Notes: generated from the letters alone by a model not told the origin. Counted from the stretch's first letter, positions 35,137-45,490 are shown. The stretch is DNA of 60,752 nt from Sunxiuqinia elliptica (GCF_900113005.1 NZ_FONW01000019.1:1-60752); one strand, 5' to 3'. Made by a program: numbers and translations.

Positions 35137-35709
35137 ATGATCAAAAAACTCCATCCACCAAAAATCTGGAGGATCCCAGTTATTCTTGCTCTGGGTGTCT
35201 TTTCCGGACTTTTCATGTTGTCGGTCTACCTGTCGAAAGCGCATTCGTACCTCTCCGATGATCCAAAAACCTGCGTAAACTGCCACATCATGGCACCGCA
35301 ATACGCAACCTGGAACCACAGTTCACATCGGGAAGTAACCAATTGCAACGACTGTCATGTTCCTCACAACAACGTTTTTAACAAGTACTATTTTAAGGCA
35401 AAAGACGGATTACGACATGCCACGATGTTTACGCTTCGTAAAGAACCTCAGGTTATTTTCATTCATGAAGCCGGAGCTGAAGTGGTCCATCAGAATTGTG
35501 TACGATGCCACGAAAACCAACTGATGGATGCTCAACAATCAGTGTGCATTGCCAACTACAAAGAAAACCGGACTGAGCGTAAATGCTGGGACTGCCACCG
35601 GGAAGTGCCCCACGGACGTGTCAACAGCTTATCCAGTACGCCCTATGCCCGGGTTCCTCTTCCGGAAAGCCCCGTACCCGAATGGATTAAACAACTCGAT
35701 AACAACTAA
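35137..35709 (+). CDS. nrfH: Cytochrome c nitrite reductase small subunit NrfH
   Basis: A 190-residue NapC/NirT-family tetrahaem quinol dehydrogenase. One N-terminal membrane anchor (about 12-32, IPVILALGVFSGLFMLSVYL) is followed by four CxxCH sites at residues 46-50, 70-74, 121-125 and 150-154. The first is CVNCHIM, with the Met that ligates haem 1 in NrfH. It passes electrons from menaquinol to NrfA, encoded 12 nt downstream. Confidence 0.96.
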   Translation: MIKKLHPPKIWRIPVILALGVFSGLFMLSVYLSKAHSYLSDDPKTCVNCHIMAPQYATWNHSSHREVTNCNDCHVPHNNVFNKYYFKAKDGLRHATMFTLRKEPQVIFIHEAGAEVVHQNCVRCHENQLMDAQQSVCIANYKENRTERKCWDCHREVPHGRVNSLSSTPYARVPLPESPVPEWIKQLDNN

Positions 35710-35721
35710 AAAAGCAATACA

Positions 35722-37236
35722 ATGAAACCATTAAAAACAACAATTGAAAAAAGACCGATTATTGGTTGGCTTCTTTTCCTGGCCACAATCTTAGTCGTTT
35801 TCCTATTGGGCCTTTTAGCCTCCTCAATTATGGAACGTCGCGCTGAAGCAAGCTTCGTCAATGTTCCCAAAGTTAAGCTCTCAGAATTTGAACCCCGTAA
35901 CGAAGTTTGGGGAGAAAACTTCCCTCGCGAGTACCAATCGTATTATCAAACAGCTGATACCTCTTTCCAAAGCAAATACAATGGTAATACCATGATCGAC
36001 ATGCTTGAGGTTGACCCAAGATTGGTGGTTCTATGGGCTGGTTATGGTTTTTCGAAAGACTACAACCAAGGACGAGGACACTACTATGCTGTTGAAGATA
36101 TTCATAAAACCTTGCGAACAGGAGCCCCTCAGGGTGACGACGATGGGCCAATGCCTTCAACATGCTGGACCTGCAAAAGCCCTGATGTGCCGCGCGTGAT
36201 GCAAGAAGAAGGTGTTGCTGAATTTTACAAAGGCAAATGGTCGCGCCTGGGGGCTGAAGTTGTTAACCCAATTGGCTGTGCCGACTGCCACGATCCGGAA
36301 ACAATGAACCTGCGGATTACCCGTCCGGCTCTGGTTGAAGCATTTGAAAAAATGGGAAAAGATGTCAATAAATCTTCTCACCAGGAAATGCGTAGCTTGG
36401 TGTGTGCACAATGCCACGTTGAGTATTACTTCGACAAAAAGAACGTAGAAGGAGCTCAATACCTTACTTTTCCATGGGAAAAAGGCTTAACCGTGGAAGC
36501 TGCTGAAGAATACTATGATGACATCAATTTTAGTGATTGGACACATTCCCTGAGTAAAGCCCCCATGTTGAAAGCCCAACATCCGGGATATGAGATTTAC
36601 AAACAAGGAATTCATGCCGAACGTGGTGTATCATGCGCCGACTGTCACATGCCTTATAAATCTGAAGGTGGACAAAAATTTACCGATCACCATATTCAGT
36701 CTCCATTGAATAATGTTGCCAACTCTTGCCAGGTATGCCACCGTGAAGAAACTGCCAACCTGTTGAAAAATGTATTTGACCGTCAGGACAAAATCATTGA
36801 AAACCGCGACAAACTGGAAGAACTCTTGGTACGCGCCCACCTCGAAGCACAAAAAGCTTGGGAATTGGGGGCGACAGAGCCTCAAATGCAAGACATCTTA
36901 AAAGGAATTCGCCACGCACAATGGCGTTGGGATTATGCTGCAGCAAGCCACGGAGGTTCATTCCATGCGCCACTGGAAACCAGCCGGATCATTTCAACCG
37001 GGCTGACCATTGCTCAGGAGACCCGAATCAAACTGGCTCGTTTGCTGGCTGAAAAAGGATTCAATGAAGAATTACCTTACCCAGATATTTCAACCAAAGC
37101 TAAAGCCCAGGAATTTATCGGTCTGGACATGGATAAACTCAACGAGGAGAAAGCTGAATTCCTTGAAACAGTTGTCCCAGAGTGGCTCAATAAAGCAAAA
37201 GAACGTGAAGCTGGCTGGGAAGTAAAACGCAATTAG
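35722..37236 (+). CDS. nrfA: Ammonia-forming cytochrome c nitrite reductase NrfA
   Basis: A 504-residue pentahaem enzyme reducing nitrite to ammonium with six electrons. An uncleaved N-terminal hydrophobic segment anchors or exports it. The active-site haem motif is CWTCK at 148-152 (lysine-ligated), and CxxCH sites are at 186, 228, 305 and 336. The CAQCHVEYYF block contains the conserved active-site Tyr and calcium-site residues. All five haem sites are intact and the length is standard. With NrfH it forms the membrane-bound ammonification complex. Confidence 0.97.
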   Translation: MKPLKTTIEKRPIIGWLLFLATILVVFLLGLLASSIMERRAEASFVNVPKVKLSEFEPRNEVWGENFPREYQSYYQTADTSFQSKYNGNTMIDMLEVDPRLVVLWAGYGFSKDYNQGRGHYYAVEDIHKTLRTGAPQGDDDGPMPSTCWTCKSPDVPRVMQEEGVAEFYKGKWSRLGAEVVNPIGCADCHDPETMNLRITRPALVEAFEKMGKDVNKSSHQEMRSLVCAQCHVEYYFDKKNVEGAQYLTFPWEKGLTVEAAEEYYDDINFSDWTHSLSKAPMLKAQHPGYEIYKQGIHAERGVSCADCHMPYKSEGGQKFTDHHIQSPLNNVANSCQVCHREETANLLKNVFDRQDKIIENRDKLEELLVRAHLEAQKAWELGATEPQMQDILKGIRHAQWRWDYAAASHGGSFHAPLETSRIISTGLTIAQETRIKLARLLAEKGFNEELPYPDISTKAKAQEFIGLDMDKLNEEKAEFLETVVPEWLNKAKEREAGWEVKRN

Positions 37237-37336
37237 TGGACAATTGGACATTCGGTTTTAGATCGTAGACTTCAATCATGTCAAAGGCATAAAAATCTAA
37301 TTTCTGAAACCGGATGTCTTCCTAAAATAGAAACGA

Positions 37337-38557
37337 ATGAGAAACAAAATAATCAGCAGTTTAGCAGGCCTTTTTTTGATACTAATCGCCTTTCAGGCAT
37401 CTGCCCAGTTCTCGTTAAGTGGCGAGTTTCGTCCACGAACAGAGTTAAGCCATGGTTATAAAAGTTTAGCAGGGCCCGATCAGGATGCCTCGTTATATAC
37501 CGCCCAGCGGACTCGCTTGAATGCTCGTTACCAATCAGACAACGTGATTACTTTCCTGGTTCTTCAAGATGTTAGAGCCTGGGGAAGTCAGGCTCAGCTA
37601 ACCGGCAATGAAGATTTTGCAACTTCAATTCATCAGGCTTGGGCCGAAGTGTTCTTCACGCCTGAGTTGTCTCTAAAAGCTGGACGACAAGAATTGGTGT
37701 ACGATGATCATCGAATTTTTGGGAATGTTGGCTGGGCGCATCAAGCTCGCTCACACGATTTGGCCATTTTGAAATACCAGGAGGAAATCAGCCTTCACCT
37801 GGGGATTGCTCATCATGAAAACACCAATGTGACCAATAATATTTTTGATGGTAATGATGCCTACAAAGACCTTCAATTCGTTTGGTTTAATAAAGCTTGG
37901 GACGATGCAAGTTTGAGTTTGCTAGTCCTCAACAACGGAGTCCCTTATTTCTCCAACGATGAGCAAAAAGTTAACTACAGCCAAACGATGGGAGGACACA
38001 CCAAATTTAAAATAGGGAAATTTAATGTTGCAGCCAATGCGTATTATCAAACCGGCAAAACAGGTTCTGGAGATGATTTAAATGCTTACAATTTGCTCAT
38101 CGAAGCCACCTGCCCACGAGGAATTACCTGGGGTTATGAACGTCTTTCAGGAACAGCTTATGACGATGATCAAAACAAGTCATTCACCCCGCTGTATGGC
38201 ACCAACCACAAATTCAATGGTTTCATGGATTATTTCTACGTCGGCAACCATGCCAACAATGTTGGCCTCAACGATATCTATGCCAAGTACAGTTACAGCA
38301 AAGACAAGCTCAGTTTGAATGCACACTTGCATTATTTTTCGGCAGCTACCAAAATTAATGCTGATGCATCCAATTACTTAGGAACAGAGCTCGACTTAGG
38401 CGCAGGATGGAAAATTAGCGATGAAGCAAAAATCAGTTGTGGCCTTTCTTTTATGTTTGCAGGCGACAGCATGGAGCTTTTAAAGGGTGGCGATCAGTCA
38501 TCAACAAATTATTGGAGTTACCTGATGTTGAGTGTCACTCCAAACTTTATCAAGTAA
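37337..38557 (+). CDS. Outer-membrane porin (alginate-export-like barrel)
   Basis: A 406-residue protein with signal peptide (LILIAFQASAQ) and beta-barrel pattern (FSLSGEFRPRTELSHGYK, SLKAGRQELVYDDHRIFGN). The repeated strand pattern and the GRQEL segment are typical of alginate_exp-domain porins. It follows nrfA by 100 nt and probably admits nitrite or nitrate to the periplasm (inference). A terminator follows. Confidence 0.82.
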   Translation: MRNKIISSLAGLFLILIAFQASAQFSLSGEFRPRTELSHGYKSLAGPDQDASLYTAQRTRLNARYQSDNVITFLVLQDVRAWGSQAQLTGNEDFATSIHQAWAEVFFTPELSLKAGRQELVYDDHRIFGNVGWAHQARSHDLAILKYQEEISLHLGIAHHENTNVTNNIFDGNDAYKDLQFVWFNKAWDDASLSLLVLNNGVPYFSNDEQKVNYSQTMGGHTKFKIGKFNVAANAYYQTGKTGSGDDLNAYNLLIEATCPRGITWGYERLSGTAYDDDQNKSFTPLYGTNHKFNGFMDYFYVGNHANNVGLNDIYAKYSYSKDKLSLNAHLHYFSAATKINADASNYLGTELDLGAGWKISDEAKISCGLSFMFAGDSMELLKGGDQSSTNYWSYLMLSVTPNFIK

Positions 38558-38608
38558 AAGAAAAATCATTTTTTTAAAACCAAATTATTGTTCAAGGAGT
38601 TTGAATAA

Positions 38609-38645
38609 AAAAGAACAGGTTAAATCATCAACCTGTTCTTTTTCA
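38609..38645 (+). terminator. Terminator of the nrfHA-porin operon
   Basis: Stem GAACAGGTT / AACCTGTTC with an 8-nt loop, followed by TTTTTC and preceded by AAAAAA, so it may act in both directions. Confidence 0.85.
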
Positions 38646-38751
38646 AGCCCCCGGAATAGCTTTTGACCAAAAGAACCAAAAACCAACCAGTCTGCAAACT
38701 AGCAAGCTCACCCTAAAATTGAGTTATTTTAACCCTTAATTTTCAAAAAGC

Positions 38752-40002
38752 ATGAAGCAAAGAAATACCTGGCAAGCGCCCTGGTCGTACCGCGAAGGAT
38801 GGATTATAACAGGAGGCTTAGCTATACTGGGAATTGTTTGGCAAGTATTCCTTCCCGCATTTAAGGCTGAACTACCCCGTTGGCCCGGCAACCTAATCTT
38901 AGGACTTTTCTTTACAGGCATTATAGTTAGTCTCTATTGGTTCTTTCCCAAATCGAGCTTGGTAAAATGGCTTTCATCGGTACCAGCTGCCGTCACCTCT
39001 GCTTCTTTTTACTGCGGGCTGGCCATCTTAATGGGAATCATTCCACAACAGCAAGCATCCCCTTCTGCACTCATCAATCTGACTGGCCTAAATCAACTCA
39101 CCATCTCTTGGATTTTTGCATTGGCCAATCTTTACTTTTTATCCAGTTTGGGACTGGCAACTTTAAAACGCTTGATTCCATTTAAGAAAAAAAATATCGG
39201 TTACATTCTCAACCACTTGGGTTTGTGGCTTGCCCTCACCACAGCTGCCCTGGGAAGCAGCGATCTACAACGGCTACACATGAATTGCTACGAAGGACAA
39301 CCAGAATGGCGGGCAACCAATCAGCAAGGACAAGTTGTTGAGCTTCCCATTGCCATTGAACTTCTCGATTTTAAGATCGAAGAATATGCTCCAAAACTCA
39401 CCCTAATTGACAACCAAACGGGAAAAATTGCTGTAACAGACATTAAAAACCCCTATTTTTCCATAACCGATACGCCCTTTCAACTTGGAGACTACACCAT
39501 TGAAATGGAGCTTTATTTACCACAAGCTGGCCTTATTGGCGATCGTTTTGAGCGCGTTAATGAAATAGGCTCACCTCCTGCAGCTAAACTAATAGTTACC
39601 AATACGGTTAATCAACAAAAATCAACTGGTTGGGTCAGCTCGGGAAGTTTCAGACAGCAGCCCTATGCATTCACCCTAAATGAACGACATTCGCTGGTTA
39701 TGCTGCCTCCAGAAGCGCAGAAATACCAATCCGATATCCGCATCATAACCCAAGAGGGACAACAACTAAGCACAACACTAGAAGTCAACAAACCATTTAA
39801 GCTTGGAGGCTGGAAGCTCTATCAACTTAGTTACGACTCAGAAAAGGGCAAATGGTCAACCCTCAGCGTTATCGAACTCGTTCGTGATCCTTGGATTCCG
39901 GCTGTTTACCTGGGTATTTTTATGTTACTGGCTGGATCCCTGTTTTTATTCCGCGAGGGAACCACTAAAAGAAAGAAAGGAGAAAATCATGGCTTGGATT
40001 AA
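38752..40002 (+). CDS. ResB-like cytochrome c biogenesis protein
   Basis: A 416-residue membrane protein of system II cytochrome c maturation. Four hydrophobic helices lie in the N-terminal third (for example GWIITGGLAILGIVWQVFL). A large periplasmic domain follows (LTLIDNQTGKIAVTDIKNPY; FKLGGWKLYQLSYDSEKGKW) and there is a final helix near the C-terminus (IPAVYLGIFMLLAGSLFLF). It overlaps the CcsA gene by 14 nt. The location beside nrfHA fits supply of haem to NrfH and NrfA. Confidence 0.85.
   Translation: MKQRNTWQAPWSYREGWIITGGLAILGIVWQVFLPAFKAELPRWPGNLILGLFFTGIIVSLYWFFPKSSLVKWLSSVPAAVTSASFYCGLAILMGIIPQQQASPSALINLTGLNQLTISWIFALANLYFLSSLGLATLKRLIPFKKKNIGYILNHLGLWLALTTAALGSSDLQRLHMNCYEGQPEWRATNQQGQVVELPIAIELLDFKIEEYAPKLTLIDNQTGKIAVTDIKNPYFSITDTPFQLGDYTIEMELYLPQAGLIGDRFERVNEIGSPPAAKLIVTNTVNQQKSTGWVSSGSFRQQPYAFTLNERHSLVMLPPEAQKYQSDIRIITQEGQQLSTTLEVNKPFKLGGWKLYQLSYDSEKGKWSTLSVIELVRDPWIPAVYLGIFMLLAGSLFLFREGTTKRKKGENHGLD
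39976..39982 (+). promoter_or_regulatory. Shine-Dalgarno sequence deciding the CcsA start
   Basis: AAAGGAG six nt before the ATG at 39989, inside the end of the resB-like gene. It is unusually strong for this window and favours 39989 over the upstream in-frame ATG at 39803. Confidence 0.7.
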
Positions 40003-40792
40003 TTTTGAAGGCTATGCAGCAGTTACCCTATTGCTGTGGCTTACCAGTGGCTTTGTTTTACTATTTGGCAAAAATAAAATCAAATCGGCCAACAAGCTGG
40101 CGAGTCTGCTAGCAGGAGCCGGGCTGGCCTGTTTGCTCTTGTTCATTATTCTGTTATGGTCGAAACTGGAACGTCCTCCTATGCGTACCTTGGGCGAAAC
40201 AAGATTATGGTATGCTTTCTTGCTTCCGCTGATTGGCTTAGTAAGCTTCCTTCAATGGAAGTACCGCTGGCTATTGGGATACAGTCTTTTCATGGGGGCA
40301 CTTTTTTTAGGCATTAATTACCTGCATCCGGAAACTTACAGTAAAAGTCTGATGCCTGCCTTACAAAGCATTTGGTTTATTCCTCATGTGATTGTGTACA
40401 TGTTTGCCTATGCCCTACTGGCCGCTTCAAGCTTGGTTGCCGTAAAAGCCATGTATCAGGATTACCGGGGGAAAAACTGGCAAACACTACCTGCACTTGC
40501 AGACAATTTTGTGTATCTGGGTTTTTCATTTTTAACCATGGGCTTACTTTTCGGTGCCCTCTGGGCCAAAGAAGCCTGGGGACACTATTGGACTTGGGAC
40601 CCCAAAGAAACCTGGGCGTTTATTACTTGGGCTGCTTACCTGATCTATATTCACTACCGCTACAAGCATTTACACAAACATAAACAGGCCATGGGAATTT
40701 TGATTATCTCTTTTGTATTGCTACTGGTGTGCTGGTTTGGCGTGAATTATTTACCAACAGCCCAAAATAGTGTTCATACTTATTCTGGCTAA
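39989..40792 (+). CDS. ccsA: CcsA-type cytochrome c haem lyase subunit
   Basis: A 267-residue protein with about eight membrane helices. The haem-binding tryptophan-rich motif is WGHYWTWDPKETWAFITW near residue 195, and histidines flank it (IPHVIVYMF, IYIHYRYKH). It exports and attaches haem to CxxCH proteins together with the ResB-like partner encoded upstream. NrfA needs a CxxCK site to be served as well; no dedicated NrfE-type lyase is seen in the window. Confidence 0.9.
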   Translation: MAWINFEGYAAVTLLLWLTSGFVLLFGKNKIKSANKLASLLAGAGLACLLLFIILLWSKLERPPMRTLGETRLWYAFLLPLIGLVSFLQWKYRWLLGYSLFMGALFLGINYLHPETYSKSLMPALQSIWFIPHVIVYMFAYALLAASSLVAVKAMYQDYRGKNWQTLPALADNFVYLGFSFLTMGLLFGALWAKEAWGHYWTWDPKETWAFITWAAYLIYIHYRYKHLHKHKQAMGILIISFVLLLVCWFGVNYLPTAQNSVHTYSG

Positions 40793-40919
40793 TCCCAGTT
40801 GAGAACAACATAGAAATTGAAAAGAAACTCAACCATAAAACCAGAGAGCTTGTTCTGCTAAGCCTGCAATGACAAATTCCCCGACCTTGAGTCTCTGATA
40901 GCTTAGAAAATATAAACGA

Positions 40920-42449
40920 ATGAAAAAGTCGCTAAAACTATTTCGAAAACTACATAAATGGCCAGGTATTGTTATCGCTTTCCTGGCTATCCTCTTTGCT
41001 TTGTCGGGAATTGTTATGAACCACCGTTCCCTGTTTTCATCCATCGATATTAACCGAAACTGGCTTCCTCCTGGCTTTCAGTACAACAACTGGAATTTAG
41101 CAGCCGTACGCGGAGGGATTCCACTCGATTCAAGCAATTTTCTTTTCTATGGAAATATTGGCATTTGGAAGAAAAATGATCAAAGCATCAGCGATTTCAA
41201 CCAAGGATTTCCTTCCGGAATTGATCATCGGAAAATCTACCAGCTTGTTGAATTCACCCCTAAGCAGTTTTATGCGGCAACTCATTTTGGACTTTATAAA
41301 CGTCAGCTACCTGAAGGGCAATGGGAACAAATTACGATTCCCATCAAAGAAAATCGGCTAACAGATGTTTTTGTCAAGCAAGATACCTTGATTGTTTTAA
41401 GCCGGCATCACCTGCTAAAATCGGCTGACGGAAACCAATTTCAGGTCATACAACTTCCGGAACCTACAAACTACAAACGAGAGACCGGCTTGTTTAATAC
41501 CTTGTGGGAATTACACAGCGGAGAATTGTTTGGGCTCCCGGGCAAGCTCTTTGTCGATTTACTCGGCATTGTCACAATTCTCCTGGCGGTCACCGGCCTG
41601 CTTCATTTCTTTTTTCCGAAGATTGCCAAGCGACGAAGAGAAAAAAAGAAGGACAACACCAAACTTACAACGACTCGCCGGTTAAACTTACGCTGGCACA
41701 ATGTTGTTGGCTACCTATTTTTAATCTTACTATTGCTTAATACCATGGCCGGTATGTTTCTACGACCGCCATTACTTATTCCCATTGCTGGCAGTAAAGT
41801 AGGTCTCATTCCCGGCACTCACCTGGATAGTCCTAATCCGTGGTTCGACAAGCTGCGTAAAGGCGTTTGGGATGAAGAACGTAAACAGTACCTATTTTCA
41901 ACCTCCGATGGCTTTTTTGTTGCTGACGAAAGCCTCTCCCACCCGCTTCAACGAATGGATTTTCAGCCACCAGTAAGTGTCATGGGATGCAATGTATTGA
42001 GTTCGATTGGCCCAAGCCAATACCTTGTTGGATCGTTTAGTGGTTTATTTATTTGGGATCTTAACAAGCAGCTTGTTCTTGACGCGTTTACCCAACGCCC
42101 ACCAATGAACACGGGCGGACGTCCCATCTCCGACAATATGGTAACGGGGTATTTTGAAGTCAATGCCAACGAGCATTACCTGTTCGATTACAACCGAGGG
42201 ATGTATAGTTTTGAAGGAAACCCGGATTGGCCCATGTCCGAAGAAGTCTTGGAGAAAACACCACTATCGCTTTGGAATACGGCACTGGAAATTCACACGG
42301 GGCGAATCTTCGAACATCTTTTGGGGCCATTTTATATCTTATATGTGCCTTTGTCAGGTCTCTGCCTGCTGATGGTACTTATTAGCGGATTTCTCATTTG
42401 GTGGAAAGCTTATCGCAAAAACAAGCCCAAAAAGAAGGTTCGCACCTAG
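40920..42449 (+). CDS. PepSY-associated membrane protein
   Basis: A 509-residue protein with the PepSY_TM pattern: first helix after LFRKLHKWPGIVIAFLAILF, a large periplasmic region, a helix pair near 205-230, RLNLRWHNVVGYLFLILLLL and a C-terminal helix (GPFYILYVPLSGLCLLMVLI). Related proteins are linked to iron-siderophore or flavin reduction and to cytochrome or metal handling. It follows the CcsA gene and may support haem or redox work there. Exact role unknown. Confidence 0.78.
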   Translation: MKKSLKLFRKLHKWPGIVIAFLAILFALSGIVMNHRSLFSSIDINRNWLPPGFQYNNWNLAAVRGGIPLDSSNFLFYGNIGIWKKNDQSISDFNQGFPSGIDHRKIYQLVEFTPKQFYAATHFGLYKRQLPEGQWEQITIPIKENRLTDVFVKQDTLIVLSRHHLLKSADGNQFQVIQLPEPTNYKRETGLFNTLWELHSGELFGLPGKLFVDLLGIVTILLAVTGLLHFFFPKIAKRRREKKKDNTKLTTTRRLNLRWHNVVGYLFLILLLLNTMAGMFLRPPLLIPIAGSKVGLIPGTHLDSPNPWFDKLRKGVWDEERKQYLFSTSDGFFVADESLSHPLQRMDFQPPVSVMGCNVLSSIGPSQYLVGSFSGLFIWDLNKQLVLDAFTQRPPMNTGGRPISDNMVTGYFEVNANEHYLFDYNRGMYSFEGNPDWPMSEEVLEKTPLSLWNTALEIHTGRIFEHLLGPFYILYVPLSGLCLLMVLISGFLIWWKAYRKNKPKKKVRT

Positions 42450-42526
42450 CTTCTATACAAGATGATTTTAACAGGAGATAAACACTCAATTAGTCTCCCT
42501 GATTTGCTATTCTTTTTATTAGAGGA

Positions 42527-43279
42527 TTAGGACGTAGCGCGCTCTGCTGACACAATCAATGGCAAATGGTTACCACCAAAGGGCTTTTTCTTGAAGTTGA
42601 CATAATAGCGCATCCGCTCGAAACCATAGTACTCCAACAAGGATTCTAAATCCTTTTTTTTCAGTGGTAATAAGCGTGATGCGTGAAACAAGGATTCCCG
42701 GCTACTCTTGATGACCAGTTCAGTATTGAAAATGATTTTCTCTTCCTCAAAAGTAGGCAGGTCATATTTTCGGATAAAGCTGATCTTTGGTGTATCAATC
42801 AACGGCAGCTCCTCAATCTGATGATCCAGAATGTAATCGTAATTCAGAATTTGCAAAAGCAACTTACCGCCCGGCTTTAAGGTTTTCGAAACCGATTTCA
42901 GGAAATGGGCAACCTCATCAATCGAATCCAAATGAACCAAGGTATTTCCGAAACAAAGTACAGCATCCTGCGAAGCTTCCTCAGAGAACGATTCGACTTC
43001 CAGCATGTTGCCAACAGAAAAGTTGACTCCCGGAAAATGGTTTTCCTCTTGAGCCAGTTTAATCATATCCTCATTCAGATCAATACCGGTAATCTGTGCT
43101 CCCAAACTTCCGAGCTGAATAGCCAGCTGCCCTGTTGAGCAACCAATATCCAGAATCGTGCGTCCATCCAAGGTTCCTAAAGCAGTCTGAACAAATTGAA
43201 CCTGATCTTCATTTAACGGAAATATCTGATTGTAATATTGAGCTATTGAGGAGTAAAATATGCCTTGATCAATCTTCAT
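42527..43279 (-). CDS. Class I SAM-dependent methyltransferase
   Basis: A 250-residue methyltransferase. The SAM-binding motif I is ILDIGCSTGQLAIQLG, with acidic ITGIDLNEDMIK, then CFGNTLVHLDS and LKPGGKLLLQILNYD. The substrate is unknown. It is convergent with the PepSY gene, with only 77 nt between them and no clear hairpin. Confidence 0.9.
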   Translation of the reverse strand: MKIDQGIFYSSIAQYYNQIFPLNEDQVQFVQTALGTLDGRTILDIGCSTGQLAIQLGSLGAQITGIDLNEDMIKLAQEENHFPGVNFSVGNMLEVESFSEEASQDAVLCFGNTLVHLDSIDEVAHFLKSVSKTLKPGGKLLLQILNYDYILDHQIEELPLIDTPKISFIRKYDLPTFEEEKIIFNTELVIKSSRESLFHASRLLPLKKKDLESLLEYYGFERMRYYVNFKKKPFGGNHLPLIVSAERATS

Positions 43280-43417
43280 AATCTCGATGGTTTTGCGGAT
43301 TTATTAACTCTATTGAAGTTTGTGAAAATCACCATTTTCACACCAAATACCTATTTTCAAATCGAAACAAACGATTTGAGTTAATGTTTTAAAAACGTAC
43401 GATCGTAAAGAAAAGTA

Positions 43418-43888
43418 TCAGGCTTTCAAATCAGCCAAAAGACCTTCACAGGCATCTTCCAAAATGTCCAACACCAGCTCAAAACCGTCAGCCCCACCGT
43501 AATAAGGATCGGGAACTGATTCGTAGCCTTTGGTTGATGCAAAATCAGTCATCTTGTGGATTTTCCGGATGTCATTGAGGTTACGGGCCATTTTCTTCAA
43601 ATCCCATACATTATTGTCGTCCATCCCAATGATGTAATCAAACTCATCAAAATCACGATCCGGATCCACCGGTCGGGAAATAGAAGTCAATCGATATCCC
43701 CGTTCAATTGCATGACTTTGCATGCGCCTGTCCGCCTGCTCTCCAGCATGATAGCCTGTTGTTCCGGCCGAGTCGCACTCCACTTCACTTTGTAAACCTT
43801 GATCCTCCAACATGCTGTTGAAAACAGCCTCTGCACTCGGCGATCTACAAATGTTCCCCAAACAAACGAACAAAACCCTTTTTTTCAT
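43418..43888 (-). CDS. Low-molecular-weight protein-tyrosine phosphatase
   Basis: A 156-residue enzyme. The start at 43888 puts the catalytic loop CLGNICRS (Cys9, Arg15) at its usual place, preceded by MKKRVLFV; a longer reading from 43915 adds nine unconserved residues. The general-acid Asp is in VPDPYYGG. Length is standard for the family. Such enzymes dephosphorylate tyrosine kinases or act on low-molecular-weight phosphoesters; the target is unknown. Confidence 0.93.
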   Translation of the reverse strand: MKKRVLFVCLGNICRSPSAEAVFNSMLEDQGLQSEVECDSAGTTGYHAGEQADRRMQSHAIERGYRLTSISRPVDPDRDFDEFDYIIGMDDNNVWDLKKMARNLNDIRKIHKMTDFASTKGYESVPDPYYGGADGFELVLDILEDACEGLLADLKA

Positions 43889-44143
43889 ACTCACAATTTT
43901 AAACAATTCTTGCATAACTTTTCAATAGGCTAATCGCCAATAATGAGAAGTTTGAGTTTATCCCGAGCAAAATTAGGAAAGCATTGGCTGAAAAAAAAGA
44001 ACAAGCCATTCTTAAACAAAAAAATAATCATCATTCAATAATAAAGTTGCCTAAAATAACACCATGATTCAGCCCAGAATGAAGCTTTTGGCATTTTGAA
44101 ATACAATTAAAAATAGTCAGCTTTGCATTCTGTTTTTTTGAAA

Positions 44144-45490
44144 ATGAGAGATTTTACCGTTGGAAGCGAAGCAAAGATTATCCTGAATTTTTCAATCCCA
44201 CTGGTTGTTGGAAACTTATTTCAGAATCTGTACAACATTGTTGACAGTATCATTGTGGGCAACTACCTTGGCAAAGAAGCCCTAGGAGCTGTTGGTGCTT
44301 CCTTTCCAATCATTTTCACCTTAATGTCGCTAATCATTGGAATTGGTTCCGGAGCCTCTACTGTTGTTTCTCAGCACTTTGGAGCCAAGCAGATGACTAA
44401 AGTTACCAAGACAATCGACACCATCTTCATTTTCTTTTTAGGTGCGTCGCTGATTGTTTCTTCCTTCGGAATTTATTTTGCCGAAGATATTTTCAGGCTG
44501 TTACAACTTCCCGAAGCAATACTTCCTGAAGCGGTTAACTACATGAGTATCTACCTATCCGGCATGTTCTTTTTCTTCGGATTTAATGGTATCACGTCAA
44601 TCTTAAGGGGGCTGGGCGACTCAAAAACGCCCTTGTATTTCATGGTTATCTCGACCCTTACCAACATCTTTCTCGATTTGCTTTTCGTGGTGGTGTTTGG
44701 ATGGGGAATTAAAAGTGTAGCCATTGCCACAGTTGTTGCTCATGCCGGCGCATTCTTTGCCGCAGCGTGGTACCTCAACCGCAAGCATCCGGTAATCAAG
44801 CTCTCTTTCCGAAAATATTTATTCGACCGCGATATTTTTAAGAGCTGTGTCCGCATTGGCCTGCCAACCGGTTTTCAGCAATCGTTTGTCGCCTTTGGGA
44901 TGATGGCAATTATGGCCATTGTCAATGGATTTGGGACCAATGCCGTTGCTGCTTATGCCGCAGCCATCCGAATTGACTCCTTTGCCAAAATGCCGGCCAT
45001 TACCTTTTCATCAGCGTTATCGAGCTTCACAGGGCAAAACCTGGGTGCTTTCAAGGAAGACCGGGCAAAGAAAGGATTAAAAATCACCTTACTTTTCTCC
45101 TTAGTGTATTCCATTTCCATCTCCATCATTATTCTGTTTTTTGGAGAATACCTCATCCAGTTTTTCACCTCCGATCAGGGTGTAATTGCTATTGGACAGG
45201 ACTACCTTGTTATCGTGTCTTCCTTTTACCTGCTCTTAGCAATCATGTTTACCCTGACCGGATTTCTAAGAGGAGCAGGAGCTACTTTCATCCCCATGCT
45301 CACGACTTTGGCTTCGCTCTACCTATTTCGGATTCCAATGGCCTATTTTCTTTCCGACCACATTGGCGTTAATGGCATTTGGTGGGCTGAGCCAACCGGA
45401 TGGATGGCAGGGACATTAATACTAATAGCCTACTACTACAGTGGGAAGTGGCGAGGAAAAGAAGTTGTCAAGAAACCCACAGAAAATTAG
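44144..45490 (+). CDS. MATE-family efflux transporter
   Basis: A 448-residue multidrug/toxic-compound exporter with 12 hydrophobic helices in two repeats (IPLVVGNLFQNLYNIVDSII; GLPTGFQQSFVAFGMMAI). The ATG at 44144 (MRDFTVGSEAKII) is chosen over a TTG at 44123. It is typical of the DinF/NorM-like Bacteroidota group, driven by Na+ or H+. A terminator is not obvious downstream. Confidence 0.94.
   Translation: MRDFTVGSEAKIILNFSIPLVVGNLFQNLYNIVDSIIVGNYLGKEALGAVGASFPIIFTLMSLIIGIGSGASTVVSQHFGAKQMTKVTKTIDTIFIFFLGASLIVSSFGIYFAEDIFRLLQLPEAILPEAVNYMSIYLSGMFFFFGFNGITSILRGLGDSKTPLYFMVISTLTNIFLDLLFVVVFGWGIKSVAIATVVAHAGAFFAAAWYLNRKHPVIKLSFRKYLFDRDIFKSCVRIGLPTGFQQSFVAFGMMAIMAIVNGFGTNAVAAYAAAIRIDSFAKMPAITFSSALSSFTGQNLGAFKEDRAKKGLKITLLFSLVYSISISIIILFFGEYLIQFFTSDQGVIAIGQDYLVIVSSFYLLLAIMFTLTGFLRGAGATFIPMLTTLASLYLFRIPMAYFLSDHIGVNGIWWAEPTGWMAGTLILIAYYYSGKWRGKEVVKKPTEN

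Noticed and set aside
39803-39988. 62-codon N-terminal extension of CcsA
   Set aside because: It overlaps resB coding sequence in another frame, and a strong AAAGGAG sits before the ATG at 39989.
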